Positions 56,328 to 64,000 of a DNA stretch of 64,000 nucleotides are shown in pieces (the first letter of the stretch is position 1; each line of letters opens with the position of its first letter). Below the pieces are notes generated by a model, which searched no databases, was not told the origin of the DNA, and saw only the letters and a list, made by a program, of their open reading frames with translations. The position numbers and the translations under genes are program-made. This stretch comes from Flavobacterium marginilacus (lineage in GTDB: Bacteria > Bacteroidota > Bacteroidia > Flavobacteriales > Flavobacteriaceae), in the NCBI RefSeq assembly GCF_026870155.1, contig NZ_CP113975.1, positions 3,720,001 through 3,784,000 of the forward strand, in the 5' to 3' direction.

Positions 56328-58457
56328 ATGAAGAATGTAATTTTAATCTCCACCATTATGCTTTTTTCAATAGCTGGTTATTCCCAGCAAACTGCTAAAG
56401 ACAGCATAAGTAAGTTAAATGAAGTACACATCACCAACAAGTACAAATACAAAAGAGAAAAAAGCACTACCGTTTCCAAAATGCCTCTAAAGGATATTGA
56501 AAACCCACAAGTTTACAACACCGTTACAAGTGAATTATTGAAAGAACAAGTGGTTACAAACCTTAACGATGCTCTTAAAAATGCAACAGGTATTACCCGT
56601 CTCTGGGAATCTACAGGCCGTGGTACTGATGGCGCTGAGTATTTTAGCATGAGAGGTTTTGCAGTACAGCCTACAATGACAAATGGATTGCCAGCTGTAA
56701 CAAATGCAACAGTAGATCCTATAAATGTTGATAATATTGAAGTAATGAAAGGACCGTCTGGAACTTTATACGGAAGCAGCTTAATCTCTTACGGCGGGCT
56801 GATTAATATTGTAACAAAAAAACCATATGATTTTTTTGGAGGTGAAATAAGTTACACTTCGGGAACTTATGGGCTTGACAGAGTTACGACAGATATAAAT
56901 GCTCCCTTAGGCCAAGGATTTTCTGTTCGCCTTAATGCCGCTTATCAAAATGAGAATTCATTCCAGGATGCAGGATTCAGTAAATCTTTTTTCTTTGCTC
57001 CTTCTTTGAGTTATAAAGTAAATGACAAATTATCATTCTTAGTAAATACTGAATTTTCAAGCAGAAACTCAGCAAATGCTCCAATGGTTTTCTTAAATAG
57101 ATATGTTCCTCTATCATTCCATTCTATGGATTTATTCGAACAAAATTATAAAAAATCATATACTTCAAATGATTTAACGATTAGCAACCCTTCATTTAAT
57201 ATGCAGACTCAGATGTTTTATAAAATATCTGACCAATGGACTTCGCAAACAGCTTTATCAAGAAGTACAACTAAATCTGAAGGTTATGGTTCTTATCTTT
57301 GGGATGGTGGAGATGGAGATCATTTTGGCAGATTCGTTAATGAAGCAAACAGCCAAACCAATACTACTGACATTCAGCAGAACTTTATTGGTGATTTCAA
57401 AATCGGTTCTCTAAGAAATCGAATAGTAGTTGGACTGGATTATTTTGGTTCAAAAATCCAAAGTGGAGGTTCTGGCTGGTTAGCCAATGGAGTAGTATCA
57501 CTTAAAGACCAAACTGATACCGGAGATTTAACTCAAGGCGGTATTGACGGAATACTAAAAGGATCTTTTCAAGGAAATTCAACGGCCGAAACACAAGTTT
57601 TAAGTGCTTATGCTTCAGATGTTCTTAATGTAACAGATCGTCTTTCTGCAATGGTAAGTTTAAGAATTGATAATTTTAAATCTATTACAGGAGACGAATC
57701 AAATGATCAAACAGCATTGTCTCCTAAACTTGGAATAGTGTATCAAGTAATTGAAGATAAGGTTTCATTATTTGGAAACTATATGAATGGTTTTACTAAT
57801 GTATTGCCAAAACAGATTACAATTGGCAGTGAAACAAGTGTGAGATCATTTGATCCTGAACATGCCAATCAATTTGAATTTGGATTAAAAACGAATTTAT
57901 ACAAAGACATCATTTCTGCAACAATAAGTTATTATGATATTGATGTAAAAGACAAAGTAATAACTGATCCTGTCACCTTTACTAACTTTATACAAGGCGG
58001 AGCCGTATATAGCAGAGGTTTTGAAGTTAGTCTTACTGCTAACCCAACCAAAGGTTTAAACTTAATTGCAGGTTTTAGCAACAACAAAAGTGAGATGACA
58101 AATGAAGTGTTTGAAGGCTCAGGATACTTAGACATGAGACCAGAAGAAGCAGGTCCAGAAACATTGATAAATTTTTGGGCAAATTATGCATTTCCTGAAG
58201 GCAGTTTAAAAGGATTTGCTCTTGGATTTGGAGGGAACTATGCTAGTGAATATGCAACTCTAAATAGGTCAAATATTGGGACATTCGAATTACCAAGTTA
58301 CACTATACTAAACTCTGTACTTTCATACAACACCAGTAAATTCGGTATCTCTTTAAAAGCCAATAATCTTTTAAATGAAAAATATTATTCAGGCTGGTCA
58401 ACAATAACGCCTCAACGTTTAAGAAGTGTATATGCTGGTTTAACTTATAAATTCTAG
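56328..58457 (+). CDS. TonB-dependent siderophore receptor 1
   Basis: 709 aa. Signal peptide ending in AGYSQQ. Plug domain (about 55-165) with LNDALKNATGITRLWES, YFSMRGFAVQPTMTNGLP and IEVMKGPSGTLYGSS; then a 22-strand barrel ending in YAGLTYKF with the C-terminal Phe. Imports a ferric siderophore through the outer membrane using TonB energy. Which siderophore is not readable. Followed after a terminator by a PepSY gene. Confidence 0.9.
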   Translation: MKNVILISTIMLFSIAGYSQQTAKDSISKLNEVHITNKYKYKREKSTTVSKMPLKDIENPQVYNTVTSELLKEQVVTNLNDALKNATGITRLWESTGRGTDGAEYFSMRGFAVQPTMTNGLPAVTNATVDPINVDNIEVMKGPSGTLYGSSLISYGGLINIVTKKPYDFFGGEISYTSGTYGLDRVTTDINAPLGQGFSVRLNAAYQNENSFQDAGFSKSFFFAPSLSYKVNDKLSFLVNTEFSSRNSANAPMVFLNRYVPLSFHSMDLFEQNYKKSYTSNDLTISNPSFNMQTQMFYKISDQWTSQTALSRSTTKSEGYGSYLWDGGDGDHFGRFVNEANSQTNTTDIQQNFIGDFKIGSLRNRIVVGLDYFGSKIQSGGSGWLANGVVSLKDQTDTGDLTQGGIDGILKGSFQGNSTAETQVLSAYASDVLNVTDRLSAMVSLRIDNFKSITGDESNDQTALSPKLGIVYQVIEDKVSLFGNYMNGFTNVLPKQITIGSETSVRSFDPEHANQFEFGLKTNLYKDIISATISYYDIDVKDKVITDPVTFTNFIQGGAVYSRGFEVSLTANPTKGLNLIAGFSNNKSEMTNEVFEGSGYLDMRPEEAGPETLINFWANYAFPEGSLKGFALGFGGNYASEYATLNRSNIGTFELPSYTILNSVLSYNTSKFGISLKANNLLNEKYYSGWSTITPQRLRSVYAGLTYKF

Positions 58458-58487
58458 TATTAGAAATTAGCATTGATTTTTAATCAG

Positions 58488-58514
58488 ACTCCTCATTTCG
58501 ATGGGGAGTTTTTT
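58488..58514 (+). terminator. Hairpin after receptor 1
   Basis: ACTCC...GGAGT with T6 run. It sits before the PepSY start, so it may attenuate rather than end transcription. It also shows that the longer open frame starting at 58473 is not the real start. Confidence 0.6.
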
Positions 58515-58526
58515 AACGTATTGCGA

Positions 58527-59720
58527 ATGAAAAGTAAGTTCAAAAAAACGATCGGAAAACTGCATTTATGGCTCGGACTATCAACGGGTCTCTTGGTATT
58601 TATCATTGCTATCACCGGCTGTCTGTATGTGTTTCAGGAAGAAATCACAAATTATCTTCGAAAAGATGCTATTTTTCATAAAGAACAAAATATAGCTTCC
58701 AAAAAAATACTTCCATTAAAAATTCTGGAAGATAAAGTAAACGCATTTACCAAGGAAAAATATCCTGTGCATTGGGCAAATATTCCAATGGATAAAAGCA
58801 GAAGTTATATTTTTTACTACTACGAACACAATACCGAAGCATGGAATTTCTTTGATGAATATGTAGTTTACAAATCCGTTTATGTAAATCCTTTTACAGG
58901 TAAAATTCTGGGTGTTTACGATGAAACTGCGGATTTTTTCAGCATTATTAAATCGTTACATTACAGCTTTTTGCTAAAATCCGAATGGGGAACCTATGTT
59001 ACAGGCATACCGACATTGATATTCGTTTTTATGCTCATTTCAGGCATAATTCTTTGGTGGCCAAAAAACAAGAATGCCCGAAAACAGCGTTTTTCTTTTC
59101 AATGGAGTAAAGTAAAAAACTGGAAAAGAAAGAATTATGATCTGCACAACATTTTAGGATTTTATGCTTCTTCATTAGCTTTTGTGATAGCATTTACAGG
59201 ATTATTTTATTCTTTCTTTTTTATCCAAGCCATTCTATATATTACATTTTCCGGCGGAAGTTTAGCCTATCCTGATTTTTCACATATTAAAACCAAAGCT
59301 CCTTTAGAAGCAAGAAATGACTACACTCTAGACAAAATCGGCAAAAAAGTCGAAGAATTATATCCAGATGCTTTTGCGTACAGTTTGGATTTTGGCCACG
59401 AGCACATTGATGATCACGAACATCCAAATTATTCCGTTTTTGTCAAACAATTGTCTTATTCGTATCATGTTAACCACAGTCTGATATTCGATGAAAACTC
59501 GGGCGAACTACTTCATGTTCATTCGCATAAAGATAAAAATTTAGGAGAGAAAGCAGTAGCAGCAAATTATGACATTCATGTTGGAGCAATTTTTGGATTT
59601 CCTGGAAAAATTTTAGCATTTATTCTTAGTTTAATCTGCGCTTCACTTCCTATAACTGGATTTTTGATTTGGTGGGGACGAAAGAAAAAGAAAAAAGAAA
59701 CAAATCCTGTAATTGAATAG
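58527..59720 (+). CDS. PepSY-associated membrane protein 1 (siderophore reductase-like)
   Basis: 397 aa from MKSKFKKTIGKLHLWLGLS. Four membrane helices: about 15-40 (GLLVFIIAITGCLYVFQEE), about 165 (LIFVFMLISGIILWWPK), about 215 and the last (SLPITGFLIWWGRKKKKK). Conserved histidines in YDLHNILGF, NYDIHVGAIFG. The PepSY_TM family includes inner-membrane reductases that release iron from siderophores. Pairs with receptor 1. Confidence 0.85.
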   Translation: MKSKFKKTIGKLHLWLGLSTGLLVFIIAITGCLYVFQEEITNYLRKDAIFHKEQNIASKKILPLKILEDKVNAFTKEKYPVHWANIPMDKSRSYIFYYYEHNTEAWNFFDEYVVYKSVYVNPFTGKILGVYDETADFFSIIKSLHYSFLLKSEWGTYVTGIPTLIFVFMLISGIILWWPKNKNARKQRFSFQWSKVKNWKRKNYDLHNILGFYASSLAFVIAFTGLFYSFFFIQAILYITFSGGSLAYPDFSHIKTKAPLEARNDYTLDKIGKKVEELYPDAFAYSLDFGHEHIDDHEHPNYSVFVKQLSYSYHVNHSLIFDENSGELLHVHSHKDKNLGEKAVAANYDIHVGAIFGFPGKILAFILSLICASLPITGFLIWWGRKKKKKETNPVIE

Positions 59721-59819
59721 TAATTAAAACTTTCTGAAATACATCTCAGCATCAAAAAACGCAGTTGAGACTTGAACAATCCAGTTATTACAGACTGGAT
59801 TTTTTTAGGACAAATTAAA

Positions 59820-59842
59820 TTATTTTTATTAATTCTAAATAA
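59820..59842 (+). promoter_or_regulatory. Candidate iron operator, site 3
   Basis: TTATTTTTA-TTAATTCTAAATAA, upstream of the 61-aa gene and receptor 2; TAATTTGC follows within 15 bp as a possible -7. Confidence 0.45.
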
Positions 59843-59906
59843 AAATAATTTGCTTGAAATTAATAAAACACAGACTTATGATAAATAACTTTTAATTCTA
59901 TACATC

Positions 59907-60092
59907 ATGTTTGATTATACCATATTAATATTAGAGAAAGTGAGTTTTGATACGCTGCTCTTTTCAAAGGAATTACAAAAGGCAATCCATACTTTGACAC
60001 CGTCAGATATTCAGAAATTAGAAAAATGGTTTATCGATTATTCTCAGTCACATACAGAATTAGACCAATTCAAAACTTATTTTTTGAATTAA
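59907..60092 (+). CDS. Small conserved-looking protein, 61 aa
   Basis: MFDYTILILEKVSFDTLLFS, then helical (SKELQKAIHTLTPSDIQKLE) to the C-terminus. Good length and position (operator upstream, 42 bp before receptor 2) make it a likely gene. No family recognised; perhaps a regulator or small partner of the uptake operon. Confidence 0.6.
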   Translation: MFDYTILILEKVSFDTLLFSKELQKAIHTLTPSDIQKLEKWFIDYSQSHTELDQFKTYFLN

Positions 60093-60134
60093 ATTTTTTC
60101 AGCTAAATAAAAATTAAATAAAATCTAAATTATA

Positions 60135-62462
60135 ATGAACAATTCAAAACTTCGAATAAAACATTTAATTCTTGTAATCTGCTTACTTCTCTTTTCGGCT
60201 GTTAGTCTTTTCGCTCAGCAGAATCACGGAAAAATAAAAGGAATCATAACTACCTCAGACGGACAGCCAGCCAGCGATGTAAATGTGGTTCTAAAAGATT
60301 CAAAATACTTTACGATTACCAATGAAACGGGTAATTTCGAATTTAACAGAGTAAAAACAGATACTTATACACTGCAGGTTTCGTTAACGGGTTACGAATC
60401 CATTGAAAAAGAAGTAACCATTACAGAACATGAAACAGCTGCACTTAATTTACAGCTGAAAGTTTCCAACAAAGAATTGCAGGAAGTTACCATCAACAGC
60501 AGAAAAAGCAGAGTTTCTAAAAAAACAGATTACGTTGCCAGAATGCCTCTGAAAAATCTGGAAAATCCACAGGTTTATAATCTGATACCCAAAGAACTTT
60601 TCCAAGAACAAATTGCTGTTGATATTGCCGGTGCCATGAGGAATGCGCCTGGTGTAGTACCGCTTAATTATCCTTCCGGCGGATTTGCGCTTATAATGAG
60701 AGGCTTTACTGTTGGTATTAACTCGCGAAATGGTATGGAAACATTATCAGGACGCTCTTCTGTAGGCATTGCCAATGTTGAACGCATTGAAGTTCTAAAA
60801 GGCCCTTCTGGAACTTTATTCGGGTCTTCGGCATCATCTTTTGGAGGTGTAGTCAATTTGGTTACCAAAAAACCTTTTGAAACTGCGTCAACAGAAATAG
60901 CATACACTGGAGGAAGTTTTGGTCTAAATCAGCTTACAGCCGACATAAATACACCGCTTACAAAAGAAAAAAATGTACTTTTTAGACTAAATGTCGGGGT
61001 TAATAAAGAAAAAAGCTTTTTGGATTATGGGTTTAATAACAGCCTGTCCTTCACTCCCAGCCTTACTTTTAAAGCAACAGAAAAACTTACTTTTAATGTT
61101 GATGCCGAATTATACAATGTTAAAAGTACTAAGCCTTTATACCCAAGTGCAGTAGCTGCATCTGGCATAACAAATCCTGAGGATGTAAAATTGGATTACA
61201 AAAAATCACTGGTTCATGAAGATGCTGATGCCAAATCATCTGCTTCAAAAGCATTTGTTCAGGCAGAATATCAGATAGCTGACCATTGGAAATCGACAAC
61301 TTTATTTTCTTATGTAAGCGAAAACGTAGAATACAGTTATCAGGTTCTGCCAACATGGACTTCGCCGACAGTTGTTACTGCACGTGCAACCGTTTTTGGA
61401 CCAATATCAAGTAATTATACCAATATTCAGGAAAATATAAATGGTGAGTTCGAAACCGGAATCCTTAAACATAAATTTTTAGCTGGTTTCAATTACAGAT
61501 ACTATAGCGATACTTTTTCGTCAACGCCAACTTCGGCAGTAATCAGAACGATTGATGTAACTACAAATTTTGCTCCAATCAGAAAAAAAGAAATCGATGC
61601 CTTGCTAGGAATTCCAGCAATAAGAGCTGGAAGAAACGAATATACTGCCAGCGGTTATGTTTCGGATGTAATAAGTTATGCTGACAGAATCTCGGTAATG
61701 CTGAGCCTTCGTTTAGATAATTTTGACCGTAAAGAAAGCGGTACCACACCAGCGTACAATCAAAATTCATTATCTCCAAAATTAGGCGTAGTTTATCAGG
61801 TTATTAAAAATCAGCTCTCAATATTCGGAAATTATATGAACGGTTTCCAAAACTTAGCACCAGTAAATCAGCCAAACGGTGAGCAGTTAATATTAGATCC
61901 TCTTTATGCAAATCAATACGAAGGAGGTATAAAAGCAGAACTTTTCAATAGAAAACTAAGCACCACTGTTAGTTATTATAATATTACAAATGACAATGCT
62001 GTAATGAGATATACTGATTTGACATACGAACAAGGCGGAAAGCAGGTAAGCAAAGGATATGAATTTGAACTGATTGCAAACCCAATTCCTGGTTTAGACA
62101 TTATAGCAGGCTATGGATATAATGACAACCGCATTGTAAAATCCACCACTTTTCAAGGCAATAAAGCAGCCGATGCTCCTGAAAATATGGTAAACTTTTG
62201 GGCTTCTTATAAATCGCAGAGTATTTTAAAAGGTTTAGGTATTGGTTTTGGCGCCAATTATGTGGATGAAAGTTTCATGGCAACCAGCAATACCTTTTAC
62301 ATTCCGTCATATACCATTTTCAACGGTACCGTTTTTTATGAACAGCCTGCGTGGAGAATCGGAATTAAACTGAATAATCTAACGAATGAAAAATACTGGA
62401 GTACTTGGGGAGCACCGCAGGCTCCTACGAACTTTTTAGCAAACTTAACATTCAAGTTTTAA
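60135..62462 (+). CDS. TonB-dependent siderophore receptor 2
   Basis: 775 aa. Signal peptide ending in LFAQQ, an N-terminal CarboxypepD_reg-like beta domain (about 30-110: GKIKGIITTSDGQPASDVNV; TLQVSLTGYESIEKEV), plug (IEVLKGPSGTLFGSSASSFG) and barrel ending in LANLTFKF. Compared with receptor 1 it has this extra domain. Overall both belong to the same clade (RMPLKNLENPQVYN against KMPLKDIENPQVYN). Confidence 0.9.
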   Translation: MNNSKLRIKHLILVICLLLFSAVSLFAQQNHGKIKGIITTSDGQPASDVNVVLKDSKYFTITNETGNFEFNRVKTDTYTLQVSLTGYESIEKEVTITEHETAALNLQLKVSNKELQEVTINSRKSRVSKKTDYVARMPLKNLENPQVYNLIPKELFQEQIAVDIAGAMRNAPGVVPLNYPSGGFALIMRGFTVGINSRNGMETLSGRSSVGIANVERIEVLKGPSGTLFGSSASSFGGVVNLVTKKPFETASTEIAYTGGSFGLNQLTADINTPLTKEKNVLFRLNVGVNKEKSFLDYGFNNSLSFTPSLTFKATEKLTFNVDAELYNVKSTKPLYPSAVAASGITNPEDVKLDYKKSLVHEDADAKSSASKAFVQAEYQIADHWKSTTLFSYVSENVEYSYQVLPTWTSPTVVTARATVFGPISSNYTNIQENINGEFETGILKHKFLAGFNYRYYSDTFSSTPTSAVIRTIDVTTNFAPIRKKEIDALLGIPAIRAGRNEYTASGYVSDVISYADRISVMLSLRLDNFDRKESGTTPAYNQNSLSPKLGVVYQVIKNQLSIFGNYMNGFQNLAPVNQPNGEQLILDPLYANQYEGGIKAELFNRKLSTTVSYYNITNDNAVMRYTDLTYEQGGKQVSKGYEFELIANPIPGLDIIAGYGYNDNRIVKSTTFQGNKAADAPENMVNFWASYKSQSILKGLGIGFGANYVDESFMATSNTFYIPSYTIFNGTVFYEQPAWRIGIKLNNLTNEKYWSTWGAPQAPTNFLANLTFKF

Positions 62463-62480
62463 ACCGATTAAATTTTATAA

Positions 62481-62514
62481 AACACCTCAATCTATTAAGC
62501 TATGAGGTGTTTTT
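62481..62514 (+). terminator. Hairpin after receptor 2
   Basis: AACACCTCA...TGAGGTGTT followed by TTTT, again between a receptor and its PepSY gene. Confidence 0.65.
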
Positions 62515-62547
62515 ACTTTTAAAATAAAAAAGCTATTCATATAAGCA

Positions 62548-63693
62548 ATGAAAATTAAAAAAACCATAGGAAAAATACATTTATGGCTGGGTCTGGCTTC
62601 AGGTCTTATCGTAATTATTTTGGGAATCACAGGCTGTTTGTATGTTTTTGAAGAAGAATTACGGCCTCTTGTTCACAAACATTATCATGTAGATGAAGTA
62701 AAAAAAACACCACTGCCCTTCAGTAAACTGTTAGCAATAGCAGAAACCCAATCTGAAAATCCAATTTCCGGATGCAAAATTTATAACAATAAAGACCGCA
62801 CCGTTGCTTTTTGGAGTTTTAATAAATTAGAAAATAACAGCATTTGGTACTGGGACGATTACGACAGACTGTACATCTACATAGACCCGTACACAGGAAA
62901 GGTTGAAAAGCTAGAAGACTATAATTTTGAGTTTTTTTTCGTGGTTAGAATGCTGCATCAGACTCTTTTTTTAAAACATGACATTGGCGATCCTATCGTA
63001 GGCACAGCAACAATTCTGTTTGTAATTTCACTTATAACAGGCCTTATTCTCTGGTGGCCAAAAAACAAAAGCGCAGCTAAACAGCGTTTTTGGTTTCGAT
63101 GGAAAGATACTACCAAATGGAAACGCAAAAATTATGACCTGCATAATATATTGGGCTATTATATGATGATTTTCGCTTTAATAATTGCGCTTACTGGTTT
63201 GATCTGGGCTTTTGAATGGTATGATTCTGGTCTGCAATGGGCTCTCAACGGAGGCCAAACAATTGAAAAAAGCGAAAAATCAGTATCTGATACTACTCAG
63301 GTTAATTCGAAAAACAGCTTTGATAAAATTTATAATACCACTAAACAGCTGCACCCAAAAGCTGACAATTATATTCTTTTTATACCTAAAGATTCGGCTG
63401 CAGCATTTAATACATTCATTAAATATGAAAACTGCTTTAACAATGCATCAATCGAATACGATCAATATTCTGGAAAAATTCTTAAAACAAATTCATTTGA
63501 TAACAAAAACACAGGGGAAAAATTTCGATCTATCAATTACGATTTACATGTTGGCAGTATATTAGGGCTTCCGGGTAAAGTGCTTGCGTTTTTTGCAAGT
63601 TTCGTTTCGGCTGGCTTACCAATTACCGGTTTTTTAATTTGGTGGGGACGCAATAAGAAAAAGAAAAAAGATCCTGCTGAAACTGGCGAATAA
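62548..63693 (+). CDS. PepSY-associated membrane protein 2 (siderophore reductase-like)
   Basis: 381 aa. Same layout as the first (KIHLWLGLASGLIVIILGIT; LILWWPKNKSAAKQRFWFRW; YDLHNILGYY; GFLIWWGRNKKKKK). Clear paralogue, so the receptor+PepSY unit was duplicated and diverged. Confidence 0.86.
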   Translation: MKIKKTIGKIHLWLGLASGLIVIILGITGCLYVFEEELRPLVHKHYHVDEVKKTPLPFSKLLAIAETQSENPISGCKIYNNKDRTVAFWSFNKLENNSIWYWDDYDRLYIYIDPYTGKVEKLEDYNFEFFFVVRMLHQTLFLKHDIGDPIVGTATILFVISLITGLILWWPKNKSAAKQRFWFRWKDTTKWKRKNYDLHNILGYYMMIFALIIALTGLIWAFEWYDSGLQWALNGGQTIEKSEKSVSDTTQVNSKNSFDKIYNTTKQLHPKADNYILFIPKDSAAAFNTFIKYENCFNNASIEYDQYSGKILKTNSFDNKNTGEKFRSINYDLHVGSILGLPGKVLAFFASFVSAGLPITGFLIWWGRNKKKKKDPAETGE

Positions 63694-63787
63694 AAATTGC
63701 AGCAGCAATTAGATCTTAATTCTCCCTCCTGCTGCCAATTATATCTATACCAGTAAACATTAACAGCGATAATTTTATTCAACAAAA

Positions 63788-63810
63788 TTATTCATAATTA
63801 ATCTAAATAA
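63788..63810 (+). promoter_or_regulatory. Candidate iron operator, site 4
   Basis: TTATTCATA-ATTAATCTAAATAA directly upstream of the next promoter, the same placement as site 1. A weaker relative ends at 63873 (ATTTATTCTAAATAA). Confidence 0.55.
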
Positions 63811-63812
63811 CA

Positions 63813-63843
63813 TTTGTTAAAGAATTATTAATTTTTATATTTG
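63813..63843 (+). promoter_or_regulatory. Promoter of the third receptor gene
   Basis: TTTG at 63813-63816, 19 bp, TATATTTG at 63836-63843: an exact match to the Bacteroidota consensus. Confidence 0.75.
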
Positions 63844-63901
63844 CTACAAAATAATTTTATTTATTCTAAATAAAAATAAACAACCTATATCTACTTTAAT
63901 C

Positions 63902-64000
63902 ATGAATTATTTAAAATTAAGAATGCCACGATTCTTATATCTAATGAGTTTCTTTTTACTATCAGCAGTAATAGTAAATGCACAGCAAAAAACCGCAGCA
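63902..64000 (+). CDS. Start of an exported protein, probably a third TonB receptor (partial)
   Basis: 33 codons to the window edge: MNYLKLRMPRFLYLMSFFLL followed by SAVIVNAQQKTAA, a signal peptide with the AQQ cleavage seen in the two receptors. Promoter and operator match those of receptor 1. The receptor identity is inferred from context. Confidence 0.6.
   Translation, partial: MNYLKLRMPRFLYLMSFFLLSAVIVNAQQKTAA

Overview
The window is AT-rich Bacteroidota DNA, most likely Flavobacterium. The evidence is the gene families (fused isobutyryl-CoA mutase, OmpA with thrombospondin type 3 repeats, DUF4197, DUF3667, TonB receptors paired with PepSY proteins), TAnnTTTG-type promoters, and intergenic repeats of the GCAAGGAACGCAAAG kind.

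Layout. (1) Positions 1-87 are the end of an IS1182-family element whose second, inverted copy lies at 8762-10543. Between them are icmF, purU, a DUF4197 gene, an alpha/beta hydrolase, a BtuF-like binding protein and pyrF. (2) Positions 10.5-15.5 kb hold a broken CsbD-like gene, a small beta-barrel protein, an OmpA-family protein and prfA. (3) Positions 15.8-50.8 kb are one large integron-like structure: a tyrosine recombinase, an attI-like site and 38 consecutive cassettes, the last one damaged. Each cassette is bounded by a 120-137 bp imperfect hairpin ending in CGTT. The first ~15 nt of each cassette are complementary to that same cassette's last ~15 nt, with a repeated A-versus-C mismatch at position 11. 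This is the attC logic of integrons with a longer cassette-specific arm than the classical 7-nt R boxes. (4) Positions 50.8-51.2 kb hold the 3' end of a reverse-oriented group II intron sitting in the last attC, then the tail of a DUF3995 gene. (5) Positions 51.2-56.2 kb are ordinary chromosome (LuxR-type regulator, DUF3667 membrane protein, topoisomerase III, DUF6265 lipoprotein). (6) Positions 56.3-64 kb are an iron/siderophore uptake locus with two TonB-receptor plus PepSY pairs and the start of a third receptor gene, sharing a 23-bp candidate operator.

The array. Most cassettes carry one plus-strand gene for a small lipoprotein, secreted protein, membrane protein or SUKH/DUF immunity-like protein. 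Two cassettes look like defence (HEPN-like plus DUF262; a caspase-like His/Cys protein). One cassette carries its main genes on the minus strand. Twelve cassettes have no credible gene: one 527-bp type occurs six times, one 432-bp type three times, plus three relatives. Two coding cassettes are each present twice in different neighbourhoods, which shows movement of exact units.

Mobile elements read the array's recombination sites. One IS110-family element interrupts an attC stem, and the two guide loops of its bridge RNA can be read directly. Two copies of another IS110-family element sit at base 10/11 of cassettes. An IS982 element sits in a cassette gene, and the group II intron sits in an R'' box. 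The recombinase lacks the insertion typical of IntI and has an extra N-terminal domain, so this may be a distinct integron lineage in Bacteroidota. That is inference; homology searches and excision assays would decide it.
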